A stretch of DNA of 64,000 nt from Clostridia bacterium (GTDB lineage Bacteria > Bacillota > Clostridia > Christensenellales > QAND01), in NCBI GenBank assembly GCA_017439715.1, contig JAFSIR010000037.1, positions 1-64,000 on the forward strand, written 5' to 3'. Of the stretch, positions 7,889-21,076 are shown one piece after another. The notes below the pieces were generated by a model. It had not been told where the DNA came from. It ran no database searches and saw nothing but the letters and a program-made list of their open reading frames with translations. The position numbers and the translations under genes are program-made. Every line of letters starts with the position of its first letter. Position 1 is the first letter of the stretch.

Positions 7889-8161
7889 ATGAATAAAACT
7901 GAATTGATTTCCCGCGTTGCGCAGGCGACCGGGCAGAGCAAAAAAGATGTGGAGCAGATCGTGCTGGCTTCTTTGGATGCCATCACCGCAGCACTGCAGG
8001 CCGGCGAAAAGGTTTCGCTGGTCGGGTTCGGCTCTTTCAGCGTTCGCGAGCGTGCGGCCCGCAACGGCATCAACCCGCTGACCAAAAAACCGATGGAATT
8101 TGCTGCTTGCAAGATCCCGTCCTTCAAAGCGGGCAAAGCCCTCAAAGAAGCGGTGAAATAA
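7889..8161 (+). CDS. hup: HU family nucleoid protein
   Basis: A 90-residue, full-length HU protein: two N-terminal helices, the GFGSFSVRERAAR strand, the DNA-binding arm with the intercalating proline in GINP, and the closing helix FKAGKALKEAV. It bends and compacts DNA as a dimer. The ATG at 7889 follows AAAGGAGG by 8 nt. It has its own promoter-like sequence and a strong terminator, so it is probably a highly expressed single gene. The position after mazG is common in clostridia. Confidence 0.96.
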   Translation: MNKTELISRVAQATGQSKKDVEQIVLASLDAITAALQAGEKVSLVGFGSFSVRERAARNGINPLTKKPMEFAACKIPSFKAGKALKEAVK

Positions 8162-8178
8162 TCATTTGTCTTCCAGCG

Positions 8179-8211
8179 GCCCGGATCGCAACGATCCGGG
8201 CTTTTTCTTTT
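8179..8211 (+). terminator. Intrinsic terminator after hup
   Basis: Perfect 10-bp stem GCCCGGATCG (8179-8188) / CGATCCGGGC (8192-8201), CAA loop, then TTTTTCTTTT. Confidence 0.95.
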
Positions 8212-8216
8212 GGGTT

Positions 8217-8246
8217 TTGCCGTTGCGGGAATGGATATGGTATACT
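8217..8246 (+). promoter_or_regulatory. Promoter of the rqcP operon
   Basis: TTGCCG (8217-8222), 18-bp spacer, TATACT (8241-8246); GGAGG follows just before the ATG. Confidence 0.65.
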
Positions 8247-8265
8247 GAAGCTACGGAGGAGAGAA

Positions 8266-8538
8266 ATGAGAATCGATAAATATTTAAAAGTTTCACGCAT
8301 CATCAAACGGCGCACCGTGGCCCAGCAGGCCTGCGATGCGGGCCGCGTTCTGATCGGCGCCAAAGTGGCCAAGCCGGGCGACCAGGTGAAGATCGGCGAT
8401 GTGATCACCGTGAATTTGGGCAAAGCCCCGGCACGGTATGAAGTGCTGGCGCTGAACGAGCATGTATCCAAAGACGATGCGGTCACGCTTTTTAAGCAGA
8501 TAGAGGATGAAACAAATGCGGGCGGGCATTGGGTTTGA
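8266..8538 (+). CDS. rqcP: RqcP/YabO-type S4-domain RNA-binding protein
   Basis: A 90-residue protein made almost wholly of an S4 domain (MRIDKYLKVSRIIKRR, then AGRVLIGAKVAKPG). In Bacillus, RqcP (YabO) binds stalled 50S-peptidyl-tRNA complexes and works with RqcH in alanine tailing during ribosome quality control. The place next to the spoVT-mazG cluster supports this over a tRNA synthetase S4 relative. Its last 23 bases overlap the start of ispF, so the two are probably translationally linked. Confidence 0.9.
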   Translation: MRIDKYLKVSRIIKRRTVAQQACDAGRVLIGAKVAKPGDQVKIGDVITVNLGKAPARYEVLALNEHVSKDDAVTLFKQIEDETNAGGHWV

Positions 8539-8992
8539 TGCGCACCGGCTGGCAGCCGGCCGCAAGCTGATCATCGGCGGGGTGGACATCCCGTTTGAAA
8601 AGGGGCTGCTGGGCCATTCGGATGCGGACGTGCTGGTGCACGCCGTGTGCGATGCGGTGCTCGGCGCCGCAGGCCTTGGCGATATCGGCGCATATTTCCC
8701 GGACAGCGACCCGCAGTATAAAGGCATCTGCTCGCTTGTGCTGCTTTCAAAATGCGGCGAAAAGGTACGCCAAGCAGGATACGAAGTGGAGAATATTGAC
8801 AGCGTGGTCATCGCACAGGCGCCCAAATTGATGGGCTACCGCGATCAGATGAGGGAAAACATGGCCCGGGCGCTGGGCATTGCCGTTGGCTGCGTGGGCG
8901 TGAAAGCGTCCACCACCGAAGGCATGGGCTTTACCGGCGGCGAGGGCATGGCGGCGCAGGCTGTGTGTTTGCTGCGGGAGGCGAAGCGATGA
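8516..8992 (+). CDS. ispF: 2-C-methyl-D-erythritol 2,4-cyclodiphosphate synthase
   Basis: A 158-residue enzyme of the MEP isoprenoid pathway; it cyclises CDP-ME-2-phosphate. The metal ligands are seen in GFDAHR and LLGHSDADVL, and the family motifs FPDSD and STTEGMGFTG are present. The start at 8516 gives the usual MRAGIGFD N-terminus, 9 nt behind GAGG; an ATG at 8507 lies too close to that site. IspD, often upstream or fused, is not here. The 3' end overlaps the next start by 4 nt. Confidence 0.95.
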   Translation: MRAGIGFDAHRLAAGRKLIIGGVDIPFEKGLLGHSDADVLVHAVCDAVLGAAGLGDIGAYFPDSDPQYKGICSLVLLSKCGEKVRQAGYEVENIDSVVIAQAPKLMGYRDQMRENMARALGIAVGCVGVKASTTEGMGFTGGEGMAAQAVCLLREAKR

Positions 8993-10155
8993 AGCGCCGG
9001 TATAAACGGGCGGCCTATCCGCGTTCGAGCCGCAGGCGCGGGCTGATGGGGTCGCGCTATTGGCCGCTGCTGCTGATCGGGCTGATGATCATCGCGGCGA
9101 TCCTGCTGTTTTTGCTTACAAAAAACACGCTGATCCCGGCGCTGCGGAAATTGTTCATCCCGGGCGATATTGCCACCGTGCCCATCGGCACGCCGGAAAC
9201 GATGAACACATTGACGGAGTGGGAAAGAGAAGTGCTGCTGACAAGCAAGTTCAAGCATGTGAGTTATCCCGTGATATTGGGCGATGATATTGTGTTTGCC
9301 GCGGGGAGCGACAATGCGCAGAACCCCAAATTGGCCGAGATCTACATTGCCAACACGTTTACAAGCAACGCCCGCACACCCGAAAAGGTGGAAGAGATCT
9401 TAGCAGAGCGGGGCGATATTCTGCACCTTGACGTTTCGGCGGAATACATTGTGTATTTTGACGGGGCGAAAACGGGCGGCGGCGCCGTGATGCTCTATGA
9501 TCGGCTGGACGGCACGGTCAGGATGTTGGCCGAAGCGGACCTTGGCTGGCCCAAGCCCTATATTGCGGGAGAGTACTGCGTGTGGCTGCAAAGAACGGAG
9601 CCGACGCAGGAAAAACTGCTGTGTATGGATATCGACTCGGGCGAAGTGGTCACCCTTGCGGTGTTCAACAATTCAGCGCTCGGCCTTTCGGAGCCGGGCG
9701 TGCAGGGCGATCTTGTGGTGTATGTGCAGGAAGACCCGGAGCATGTGGGCAGCCAGCGGTATAACCGCATCGTGCTTTTATCGCTCAAAACCGGGCAGCA
9801 AACGATTTACGACCCCGGCATGTACGCATTTTCGCCGGTGACCAACGGGCGGGATATTGCCTTTACGGATAAGATGGGCGATGTAAACGGGTCGCTGTAT
9901 CTGAGCCTTGACGGGGCGATGCACAAGCGCATTGCAGACAATGTGTCGGCCTACGGGCTGGGCGAAAACTTTTTGGCGTATTGCCGGTATGGGCGCATTT
10001 ATATTTATGATTGGAAGACCGGGCAGACCAGCCAGCTTACGCAGAACAGAGAATATGCCATGCTGGCCTCTGTAAGCGAGCACGGCGTTGCCTGGTTTGA
10101 TATCACGATGGAGCGGCGCGAACGCGACATTCTCAAATTTGCGATCTTGGATTGA
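8989..10155 (+). CDS. Membrane-anchored beta-propeller-like protein of unknown function
   Basis: The 388-residue protein starts with a basic segment (1-22, many Arg/Lys), has one hydrophobic helix (about 23-43), and then a domain expected to lie outside the cell. That domain (about 60-388) has repeated short strands of the kind ILGDDIVFAAG, YIVYFDGAK, AGEYCVWLQ, NGRDIAFTDK and AYCRYGRIYIYDWKTGQTSQL, spaced 40-60 residues, as in TolB/WD40-like propellers. No catalytic motif was recognised. It overlaps ispF by ATGA and ends 9 nt before radA, so it belongs to the rqcP-ispF-radA transcript. The fold is inferred from the repeat pattern. Confidence 0.7.
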   Translation: MKRRYKRAAYPRSSRRRGLMGSRYWPLLLIGLMIIAAILLFLLTKNTLIPALRKLFIPGDIATVPIGTPETMNTLTEWEREVLLTSKFKHVSYPVILGDDIVFAAGSDNAQNPKLAEIYIANTFTSNARTPEKVEEILAERGDILHLDVSAEYIVYFDGAKTGGGAVMLYDRLDGTVRMLAEADLGWPKPYIAGEYCVWLQRTEPTQEKLLCMDIDSGEVVTLAVFNNSALGLSEPGVQGDLVVYVQEDPEHVGSQRYNRIVLLSLKTGQQTIYDPGMYAFSPVTNGRDIAFTDKMGDVNGSLYLSLDGAMHKRIADNVSAYGLGENFLAYCRYGRIYIYDWKTGQTSQLTQNREYAMLASVSEHGVAWFDITMERRERDILKFAILD

Positions 10156-10164
10156 GGGACGAAC

Positions 10165-11577
10165 ATGGCAAAAGCAAAAACGCTGTTTGTATGCCGGGAA
10201 TGCGGCTATGAATCGGGCCGCTGGCTGGGCCAGTGTCCGGGCTGCCGCGCCTGGAACACCATGGAAGAGACGGATGCTGCACCCGCAGCGCCTGTGGGTA
10301 AGGGGGCCGCTGCCAAGCCGGCGGCCAAGCCTGTGAAAATGAACAAGATCGATCTTGAGCGTATGCCGCATCAGCCGGTGGGTATCGCGGAGCTGGACCG
10401 TGTGCTGGGCGGTGGGCTGGTGGAAGGCGGCGTTGTGCTGGTGGGTGGCGAACCGGGCGTGGGTAAATCCACGCTGCTGCTGCAGGCCTGCCAGCTGGTG
10501 GCTGCCCAGGGCAGGCCGGTGCTGTATGTTTCGGGCGAAGAAAGCGCCCGGCAGGTGCGTCTGCGCGCCAAGCGCCTGAACGCGGAATCGGAAAATCTGT
10601 ACATGCTGGCGGAAACGGACATTGAAAGCATTTGCGGCGCGATCGAAAAGATGGGGGCGCCGCTGGTGGTGATTGATTCTATTCAAACCATGCGGAGCGA
10701 TCGGTCTACCGGCACGATGGGCAGCGTTTCTCAGGTGCGCGCCTGTGCGGGCGAAGCGCTGCGCACGGCCAAGGAAACGGGCGCCACGGTGCTGATGGTG
10801 GGCCATGTTACGCGGGAAGGGAACATTGCCGGCCCGCGTGTGCTCGAACACATGGTGGACACCGTGTTGTATTTTGAAGGGGAACGCAAAAGCAGCTTCC
10901 GCGTGCTGCGGGCAGTGAAAAACCGCTTTGGATCAACGGATGAGATCGGCGTGTTTGAAATGACGGGCTTTGGCATGCAGGAAGTGCTCAACCCGTCGCA
11001 GATGCTCATCGGGCAGCGGGAGCAGGCCGTAGCCGGTGCGGCTGTGACCTGTTCGATGGAAGGAACAAGGCCGGTGCTGTGCGAAGTGCAGGCCCTGTGC
11101 GCCGCCTCGCCTTACGGGCAGCCGCGGCGCATGGCAACGGGCGTGGATTTCAACCGCATGCTGATGCTGCTTGCCGTGATGGAACGCGCGGGCGTGCGGC
11201 TGTATAACGCCGATGTGTATGCCAATGCCGTGGGCGGGCTGCGCTTGAGCGAGCCTGCCAGCGACCTTGCCATCGTGGCGGCCATTGCGTCGGCCGCGGC
11301 GGGCAAAGCACTGCCGTGGGGCACGGCGTTTGTGGGCGAAGTGGGGCTGACAGGCGAAGTGCGGCCCGTGTCCATGCTGGAGCGGCGCGCCAATGAATGC
11401 GCCAAGCTGGGGTTTGACACGCTGTATGTGCCCAAAGGCACACTGGGCAGCCGGCACACCGGGAGCGGAATGAAGTATATCCCGGTGGAAAATGTGAGCG
11501 AAATGCTGGCAAAAGTGCTTGGAAAACAGGCAAACAACGGCCCTGCGCGGTTTGACAGGGAAGATCAGAAAGAGTAA
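10165..11577 (+). CDS. radA: DNA repair protein RadA
   Basis: A 470-residue RecA-like branch-migration helicase. Visible parts: a C4 zinc finger (C10, C13, C24, C27), Walker A GGEPGVGKS (94-102), the RadA-specific KNRFG (252-256), and a C-terminal Lon-protease-like domain without the catalytic residues. It processes recombination intermediates on ssDNA. In many Firmicutes the next gene is disA; here a CarD-type gene follows. The C-terminal 20 residues are polar and probably disordered. Confidence 0.96.
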   Translation: MAKAKTLFVCRECGYESGRWLGQCPGCRAWNTMEETDAAPAAPVGKGAAAKPAAKPVKMNKIDLERMPHQPVGIAELDRVLGGGLVEGGVVLVGGEPGVGKSTLLLQACQLVAAQGRPVLYVSGEESARQVRLRAKRLNAESENLYMLAETDIESICGAIEKMGAPLVVIDSIQTMRSDRSTGTMGSVSQVRACAGEALRTAKETGATVLMVGHVTREGNIAGPRVLEHMVDTVLYFEGERKSSFRVLRAVKNRFGSTDEIGVFEMTGFGMQEVLNPSQMLIGQREQAVAGAAVTCSMEGTRPVLCEVQALCAASPYGQPRRMATGVDFNRMLMLLAVMERAGVRLYNADVYANAVGGLRLSEPASDLAIVAAIASAAAGKALPWGTAFVGEVGLTGEVRPVSMLERRANECAKLGFDTLYVPKGTLGSRHTGSGMKYIPVENVSEMLAKVLGKQANNGPARFDREDQKE

Positions 11578-11634
11578 TATAGAATTAGATTCGTATAACC
11601 CGGTGCCCCCGGAAAAGAAACGGAAAGGAGCAGG

Positions 11635-12114
11635 ATGCCTGTGTTTACCATTGGTGATTGTGTAGCGTACCCGATGCATGGCGCGGGCAGGATTGCGGCC
11701 ATGGAAGTGAAAAACATTTTGGGGGAAGAGAGGCGTTATTTTGTGCTCCAGTTCCCGACCGGGGATATGCGCGTGCTCGTGCCAGTGGATTCGGCGCAGG
11801 AAAGTGGGCTGCGCGCGGTGATCCCGGCGGAAGAGGGGCACGCAGTGCTCGCGTCCTTATCCGTGGAGTGCCCGGAAGAAACAACGAACTGGAACCGCCG
11901 GTACAGGGAAAACCTTGAAAAGATGCGCACAGGCGATATTTATGATGTGGCGGGCGTGGTGCGCAGCCTGACCGTGCGCGACAGGACCCGCGGCCTTTCC
12001 ACCGGGGAAAGGAAAATGCTGGTCACGGCCGTTCATATTCTGGCCAGTGAATTGATCCTCTCGCTCGGCTTGAGCGAGGCGGAAGTGCTTGATTTGATCG
12101 AACACGCGGTTTAA
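11635..12114 (+). CDS. CarD/CdnL-family transcription regulator
   Basis: The 159-residue protein has the CarD/TRCF RNAP-interacting domain at residues 1-65 (IGDCVAYPMHGAGRI, then YFVLQFPTGDMRVLVPVD) and an all-helical C-terminal domain. Proteins of this family bind the RNAP beta subunit lobe and stabilise open promoter complexes, often at rRNA promoters. AAAGGAG precedes the ATG. Lying between radA and the yacL-like gene, it occupies the place where disA is found in Bacillus. Confidence 0.88.
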   Translation: MPVFTIGDCVAYPMHGAGRIAAMEVKNILGEERRYFVLQFPTGDMRVLVPVDSAQESGLRAVIPAEEGHAVLASLSVECPEETTNWNRRYRENLEKMRTGDIYDVAGVVRSLTVRDRTRGLSTGERKMLVTAVHILASELILSLGLSEAEVLDLIEHAV

Positions 12115-12160
12115 AAAGCCGCTGTTTGATATAACTGTAAACGGAAAGGGGGTGAAATGA

Positions 12161-13294
12161 ATGAAACGATTGATCAAAGTGTTAATTGCGCTGCTGGGCG
12201 GCCTGCTGTTTTTCGGGCTGAGCATATTGGTGATCCGCGTGCTGCAGTCTCTTGGGATCGTGGATCTTGCGGCTGTTTTGACTCCCGGGCAGATGAGTGC
12301 TGTATATATCGGTTTGGGCGTTGTCGGTTTCCTGCTCAATTATTTGGCTGCCAATGTCATCCGCCACGGCGTAGTTGCTTTTGTCACCGCCATTGAGTCA
12401 ACACTCGCGCAGCTGCCGCTGCAGAATGTGCTCGGTGGGATCGCGGGCCTCATGATAGGACTCATACTCGCTTTATTGCTCTCTACTTTTATTTCCCGCA
12501 TCCCGACAAACTGGGTGTCGGTGCCGCTGACACTTTTGGTGTATTTGCTGTTGGGATACCTGGGCGCTGCCCTGGGCTCCAAACGGCAGGATGAAATATC
12601 CCTGTTTAAAAAGATCAATACGCCCGCCGACGGGGAAGAACCCGTGGCTGAGCCGAGCAGGGCCGAGCGCCGCAAGAACGAGCGCAACATTGACCGGCTG
12701 CTGCGCGGCATTCCGCCCAAGGTACTGGACACGTCCGTGCTGATTGACGGCCGTGTGCTTGACATTGCGCGCACGGGCGTGTTGGAAGGCAGGCTGATCG
12801 TACCGTCTTTTGTGTTGGGCGAACTGCAGCACATTGCCGATTCGGCCGACCCGCTGCGCCGCCAGCGCGGCCGGCGCGGGCTGGACATCGTGGCCAAGAT
12901 GCAGGAAGAACTCAAACGCGTCCAGATTGTGGAAAAAGGGTATGAGGGTCTGGAAGTGGATGAAATGCTCATTGAGCTTGCCAAAGAAATGAAAGGCAAG
13001 CTTTTGACAACGGATTTCAACCTGAACAAGGTGGCGACGGTCAAGGGCGTGGAAGTGATCAACATTAACGAGATGGTCAATGCGCTGAAAACAACGGTGC
13101 TGCCGGGCGAAGAGATGGTTGTGCCGATCGTGCGCGAAGGACGCGAGCCGGGCCAGGGCATAGGTTACTTGCCCGACGGAACGATGATCGTGGTCGACAA
13201 GGGCGTGGAATTTATCGGCGAAGCTGTTGAAACGGTGGTTACCAGCGTGCTGCAGACCAACGCGGGCCGCATGATTTTTGCCAGGCTCAAATAA
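12161..13294 (+). CDS. YacL-type membrane PIN/TRAM protein
   Basis: A 377-residue protein with four hydrophobic segments in residues 1-145, a charged linker, a PIN nuclease-like domain (about 182-305) and a C-terminal TRAM domain (about 315-377). The acidic PIN residues are visible in VLDTSVLIDGRVLDI, VLGELQHIAD and LLTTDFNLNK. The architecture equals YacL of Bacillus, a probable membrane-bound RNase of unknown target. It is normally followed by ispD-ispF; here a terminator and the rpoB promoter follow. Confidence 0.92.
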   Translation: MKRLIKVLIALLGGLLFFGLSILVIRVLQSLGIVDLAAVLTPGQMSAVYIGLGVVGFLLNYLAANVIRHGVVAFVTAIESTLAQLPLQNVLGGIAGLMIGLILALLLSTFISRIPTNWVSVPLTLLVYLLLGYLGAALGSKRQDEISLFKKINTPADGEEPVAEPSRAERRKNERNIDRLLRGIPPKVLDTSVLIDGRVLDIARTGVLEGRLIVPSFVLGELQHIADSADPLRRQRGRRGLDIVAKMQEELKRVQIVEKGYEGLEVDEMLIELAKEMKGKLLTTDFNLNKVATVKGVEVININEMVNALKTTVLPGEEMVVPIVREGREPGQGIGYLPDGTMIVVDKGVEFIGEAVETVVTSVLQTNAGRMIFARLK

Positions 13295-13310
13295 CAAAAA
13301 AACCGCAAAA

Positions 13311-13338
13311 ACCGGGGGCGAGGCCCCCGGTTTTTTTT
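13311..13338 (+). terminator. Strong intrinsic terminator before rpoB
   Basis: ACCGGGGGC (13311-13319), GAG loop, GCCCCCGGT (13323-13331), then eight T in all. Confidence 0.95.
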
Positions 13339-13374
13339 ATGCGCGGCATGAATTTTTTAAAAGAAAAAGGCTTA

Positions 13375-13403
13375 TTGACAAAAGCCTATGCTGGTGGTAT
13401 AGT
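13375..13403 (+). promoter_or_regulatory. Sigma-A promoter of rpoBC
   Basis: TTGACA (13375-13380), 17-bp spacer, TATAGT (13398-13403): close to consensus. Confidence 0.85.
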
Positions 13404-13409
13404 ATTACA

Positions 13410-13547
13410 TTGCATCAAAAGCCCTTGAAAAAGGTGCGCGAACCTATCGGAAAAGGGAAAATCCCATCCGGTTCGCCTCCATTGTACTCAAATCGCGCAA
13501 AAAGCGCAAGGGGTCTTTTCAAAGGGCACTGCGGAACAAATCGAGTG
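13410..13547 (+). promoter_or_regulatory. Structured 5' leader of rpoBC
   Basis: The roughly 155-nt leader can fold as a closed multibranch element. An 11-bp outer helix pairs GCCCTTGAAAA (13421-13431) with TTTTCAAAGGGC (13516-13527), leaving one bulged A. Inside are a long hairpin closed by GCGAACC (13438-13444) / GGTTCGC (13470-13476), with GGGA-AAA-TCCC at its tip (13455-13465), and a small hairpin GCGC-AAAAA-GCGC (13495-13507). No L10-leader consensus was recognised. A role in autoregulation is inferred. Confidence 0.6.
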
Positions 13548-13564
13548 GGGAGTGAAGCTTCATA

Positions 13565-17323
<3,759 letters not shown>

Positions 17324-17353
17324 CGCGCTCGCTGCGATTGAGGAGGAAACAGA

Positions 17354-20300
17354 ATGGTAGAACTCAATAACTTTGACAGCATTCAGATCTCCCTGGCGTC
17401 CCCGGAGCAGATCCTCGAATGGTCGTACGGCGAAGTCCGCAAACCCGAAACGATCAACTACCGCACCCTCAAGCCCGAGAAAGACGGTTTGTTCTGCGAG
17501 CGCATTTTTGGACCGACCAAGGACTGGGAATGCCACTGCGGCAAATACAAACGCGTGCGCTATAAGGGCATGGTGTGTGATAAATGCGGCGTGGAGATTA
17601 CCCGCGCCAAAGTGCGCCGTGAGCGCATGGGCCACATCATCCTTGCCGCTCCGGTGAGCCATATCTGGTATTTCAAGGGCATCCCGAGCCGGATGGGCCT
17701 GCTGCTGGATATGTCGCCCCGGTCGCTGGAACAGGTGCTGTATTTTGCAGCCTATGTGGTCACCGACCCCGGCACAACGAACTTCACCTACAAACAGGTG
17801 ATCACCGACCGCGAATATTATGAAGCCGTGCAGACCTATGGCGAAGGCAGCTTTAAGGCCGGCATGGGCGCGGAAACGGTAAAAGAACTGCTGAAAAACA
17901 TCGATCTGGATGCGGAGAGCGCCAGCCTTCGCAAAGATGTGAACGATTCCAGCGGGCAAAAGCGCCTGCGTGCCGTCAAACGCCTGGAAGTGGTGGAATC
18001 TTTCCGCAAGAGCGAAAACAAACCGGAATGGATCATTCTTGATGTGATCCCCGTGATCCCGCCGGAACTGCGCCCCATGGTGCAGCTTGACGGCGGCCGT
18101 TTCGCCACCAGCGACCTGAACGATCTGTACCGCCGCGTGATCAACCGCAACAACCGCCTTAAACGCCTGCTGGAGCTCAAAGCCCCCGATATCATCGTGC
18201 GCAATGAAAAGCGCATGCTGCAGGAAGCGGTCGATGCGCTGATCGATAACGGCCGGCGCGGCCGCCCCGTGACGGGCCCGGGCAACCGCCCGCTCAAATC
18301 CCTGTCCGATATGCTGCGCGGCAAACAGGGCCGTTTCCGCCAGAACCTGCTGGGCAAACGCGTTGACTATTCGGGCCGCAGCGTTATCGTTGTCGGGCCG
18401 GAACTGAAGATGTATCAGTGCGGCCTGCCCTATGAAATGGCGCTGGAGCTGTTCAAACCCTTTGTGCTGCGCCGCCTGGTGCAGGATAACCACACGCACA
18501 ATGTGCGGCAGGCTAAAAAGCTGATCGAACGCGGCGATGCGCGCGTATATGACGTGCTCGAGGATATCATCAAAGAACATCCTGTGCTGCTCAACCGCGC
18601 CCCCACGCTGCACCGCTTGGGCATTCAGGCGTTCGAGCCGGTGCTGGTCGAAGGCCGCGCAATCAAGATTCACCCGCTGGTTTGTACGGCGTACAACGCC
18701 GACTTTGACGGCGACCAGATGGCCGTGCATATCCCGCTGTCCGTAGAAGCGCAGGCCGAGTGCCGGTTCCTGATGCTGTCTGCCAACAACATGCTCAAGC
18801 CGCAGGATGGCAAGCCCGTTGTTGTGCCGACGCAGGACATGGTTATGGGTATCTATTATCTGACCATCGTCAACCCCAACGCCAAGGGCAAGGGCATGAT
18901 CTTTGCCAACCCCGACGAGGCTGTGATGGCCTATCAGACGGGCGAGGTTTCCCTGCAGGCGCCTGTAAAAGTGCGCCTGTGCGGCGAATTTGAAGGCGAA
19001 ACGGTCACCAAGATCCTGGAGACCACGGTGGGCCGTGTGATCTTCAACCAGGGCATCCCGCAGGATCTGGGCCGGGTGGACCGCACCAACCGCGAAACCT
19101 TCCTTGACCTTGAAGTGGATGAAACGATCGATAAAAACGGCCTGGCCCGTTTGGTGGAAGATTGTTATCGTGTGCATGGTTCCACGCCGACGTCTGTCGT
19201 GCTGGACGAGATCAAGCGCTTGGGCTTCTATTATTCCACGCGCGCCGCAGTTACGGTCAGCGTGCATGATATGACGGTGCCGGACGAGAAAAAAGAACTG
19301 CTGGCTGAGGCCGACAAGCAGGTGCTGCAAGTGGAAGGCATGTTCCGCCGCGGCCTGCTCAGTGAAAAGGAGCGCCGCAGCCGGGTGATCGATATTTGGG
19401 ATAAAACAACCAAGCGTGTCACGACTGCGCTGATGGAAGGCATGGATGACTTCAACCCCATCTACATGATGGCCACCTCCGGTGCCCGTGGTTCGACCAA
19501 CCAGATCCGCCAGCTGGCGGGTATGCGCGGCCTGATGGCGGACCCGTCCGGTAACATCATTGAGCTGCCCATCCGCGCCAACTTCCGCGAAGGCCTGACA
19601 GTGCTGGAATTCTTCATCAGCTCCCACGGCGCCCGCAAAGGTTTGGCTGATACCGCCCTGCGCACGGCTGACTCGGGTTATCTGACCCGCCGTTTGGTTG
19701 ACGTTTCGCAGGAAGTGATTGTGCGCGAGGAAGACTGCTGCGCCGGTCATTTGGAAGACATTCAGGGCATTTGGATTTCTGATATCACCAACGGTAAAGA
19801 GGTTATCGAGCCGTTGATTGACCGCCTGCCCGGCCGCACGGCCGTGACAGACGTGATCTCGGAAAAAACCGGCGAAGTGCTGGTTAAAGCCAACGAGATG
19901 ATCACGCTTGCGCAGGCGAAAGCCATCGTGGCCGACGGCATCACCCGCGTGCAGGTGCGCTCGGTGCTTACCTGCCGCGCCCGCCACGGCGTGTGCAGCA
20001 AGTGTTACGGCTCCGATATGGCCACCGGCCAGCCGGTCAAGATCGGTGAAACAGTGGGCATCATCGCGGCGCAGGCAATCGGTGAACCGGGCACGCAGCT
20101 TACGATGCGTACGTTCCACACCGGCGGTGTTGCCAGTGCCGAGGATATCACGCAGGGTCTGCCGCGCGTTGAAGAATTGTTCGAAGCGCGCAAGCCCAAG
20201 GGCCAGGCAACAATCATTGAGATCTCCGGCAAAGTGAGCATCACGGAAAACAAAAAACGCCGCGAAGTCGTTATCTCCAACGAAGAGGGCGAACGGGAAT

Positions 20301-21007
20301 CCTACATGGTGCCGGCCACGGCGCAGCTGCGCGTGCGCGAAGGGGATGTGCTCGAAGCGGGCACGGAGCTGACCGAAGGGCCGGTGAACCCGCACGATAT
20401 CCTCAAAATCAAGGGCATCAAAGGCGTGCAGGATTATCTGCTGCGCGAGGTGCAGGCGGTTTACCGGCTGCAGGGTGTTCAGATCAACGACAAGCATATT
20501 GAAGTCATCATTCGTCAGATGCTGCGCAAGGTCCGCGTTGAAAGAGCGGGGGATACCGAGCTGCTGCCCGGCGAAGTGGTGGATGTGTTCCGCTTTGAAG
20601 AAGAGAACGAGCGCGTGATCATGGAAGGCGGCGAAACGGCCAGCGGCAAATACGTGCTGATGGGCATCACCAAAGCCTCGCTGGCAACGGATTCGTTCCT
20701 GTCGGCGGCCTCGTTCCAGGAAACCACCCGCGTGCTGACCGATGCGGCGATCAAGGGCAAAACCGATCCGCTGCTCGGCCTGAAAGAAAACGTGATCATC
20801 GGCAAGCTGATCCCGGCGGGCACGGGCCTGCGGCGTTACAGAGACATCGACGTGGTGAAGGAAAACACGCGCAGCTATGCGCAGGATTTTGCCAACATCA
20901 CCGAAGAGCTTGAGATTGCTGAACCGATGGAATTCGAAGAAGCGTTGGCGGATGACCTGATGGACGACGATGCTTTGAGCATTGATTTTGAGAGCATCGA
21001 AATCTAA
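17354..21007 (+). CDS. rpoC: RNA polymerase beta' subunit
   Basis: 1217 residues, complete. Visible: the N-terminal zinc cluster ([20 protein letters not shown]), the catalytic [12 protein letters not shown] loop with three Asp, the bridge/trigger region ([19 protein letters not shown] and later RTFHTGG), and the second zinc site ([13 protein letters not shown]). A short acidic tail closes it. AGGAGG precedes the ATG. It is co-transcribed with rpoB and followed by a terminator. Confidence 0.98.
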   Translation: MVELNNFDSIQISLASPEQILEWSYGEVRKPETINYRTLKPEKDGLFCERIFGPTKDWECHCGKYKRVRYKGMVCDKCGVEITRAKVRRERMGHIILAAPVSHIWYFKGIPSRMGLLLDMSPRSLEQVLYFAAYVVTDPGTTNFTYKQVITDREYYEAVQTYGEGSFKAGMGAETVKELLKNIDLDAESASLRKDVNDSSGQKRLRAVKRLEVVESFRKSENKPEWIILDVIPVIPPELRPMVQLDGGRFATSDLNDLYRRVINRNNRLKRLLELKAPDIIVRNEKRMLQEAVDALIDNGRRGRPVTGPGNRPLKSLSDMLRGKQGRFRQNLLGKRVDYSGRSVIVVGPELKMYQCGLPYEMALELFKPFVLRRLVQDNHTHNVRQAKKLIERGDARVYDVLEDIIKEHPVLLNRAPTLHRLGIQAFEPVLVEGRAIKIHPLVCTAYNADFDGDQMAVHIPLSVEAQAECRFLMLSANNMLKPQDGKPVVVPTQDMVMGIYYLTIVNPNAKGKGMIFANPDEAVMAYQTGEVSLQAPVKVRLCGEFEGETVTKILETTVGRVIFNQGIPQDLGRVDRTNRETFLDLEVDETIDKNGLARLVEDCYRVHGSTPTSVVLDEIKRLGFYYSTRAAVTVSVHDMTVPDEKKELLAEADKQVLQVEGMFRRGLLSEKERRSRVIDIWDKTTKRVTTALMEGMDDFNPIYMMATSGARGSTNQIRQLAGMRGLMADPSGNIIELPIRANFREGLTVLEFFISSHGARKGLADTALRTADSGYLTRRLVDVSQEVIVREEDCCAGHLEDIQGIWISDITNGKEVIEPLIDRLPGRTAVTDVISEKTGEVLVKANEMITLAQAKAIVADGITRVQVRSVLTCRARHGVCSKCYGSDMATGQPVKIGETVGIIAAQAIGEPGTQLTMRTFHTGGVASAEDITQGLPRVEELFEARKPKGQATIIEISGKVSITENKKRREVVISNEEGERESYMVPATAQLRVREGDVLEAGTELTEGPVNPHDILKIKGIKGVQDYLLREVQAVYRLQGVQINDKHIEVIIRQMLRKVRVERAGDTELLPGEVVDVFRFEEENERVIMEGGETASGKYVLMGITKASLATDSFLSAASFQETTRVLTDAAIKGKTDPLLGLKENVIIGKLIPAGTGLRRYRDIDVVKENTRSYAQDFANITEELEIAEPMEFEEALADDLMDDDALSIDFESIEI

Positions 21008-21020
21008 CAAAAGAACGTCA

Positions 21021-21061
21021 AAAACGGCGCCGCTGTGAAATGCCACTGTGGCGCCGTTTTA
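21021..21061 (+). terminator. Terminator after rpoC
   Basis: AAAACGGCGCC (21021-21031) / GGCGCCGTTTT (21050-21060), with further pairing inside. It ends 15 nt before the next start, so partial readthrough may feed that gene. Confidence 0.85.
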
Positions 21062-21076
21062 TGAGAGGAGAACGGC

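Noticed and set aside
13404-13564. L10-type ribosomal protein leader
   Set aside because: The characteristic conserved bases of that leader as I know them are not present, and rplJ is not downstream.
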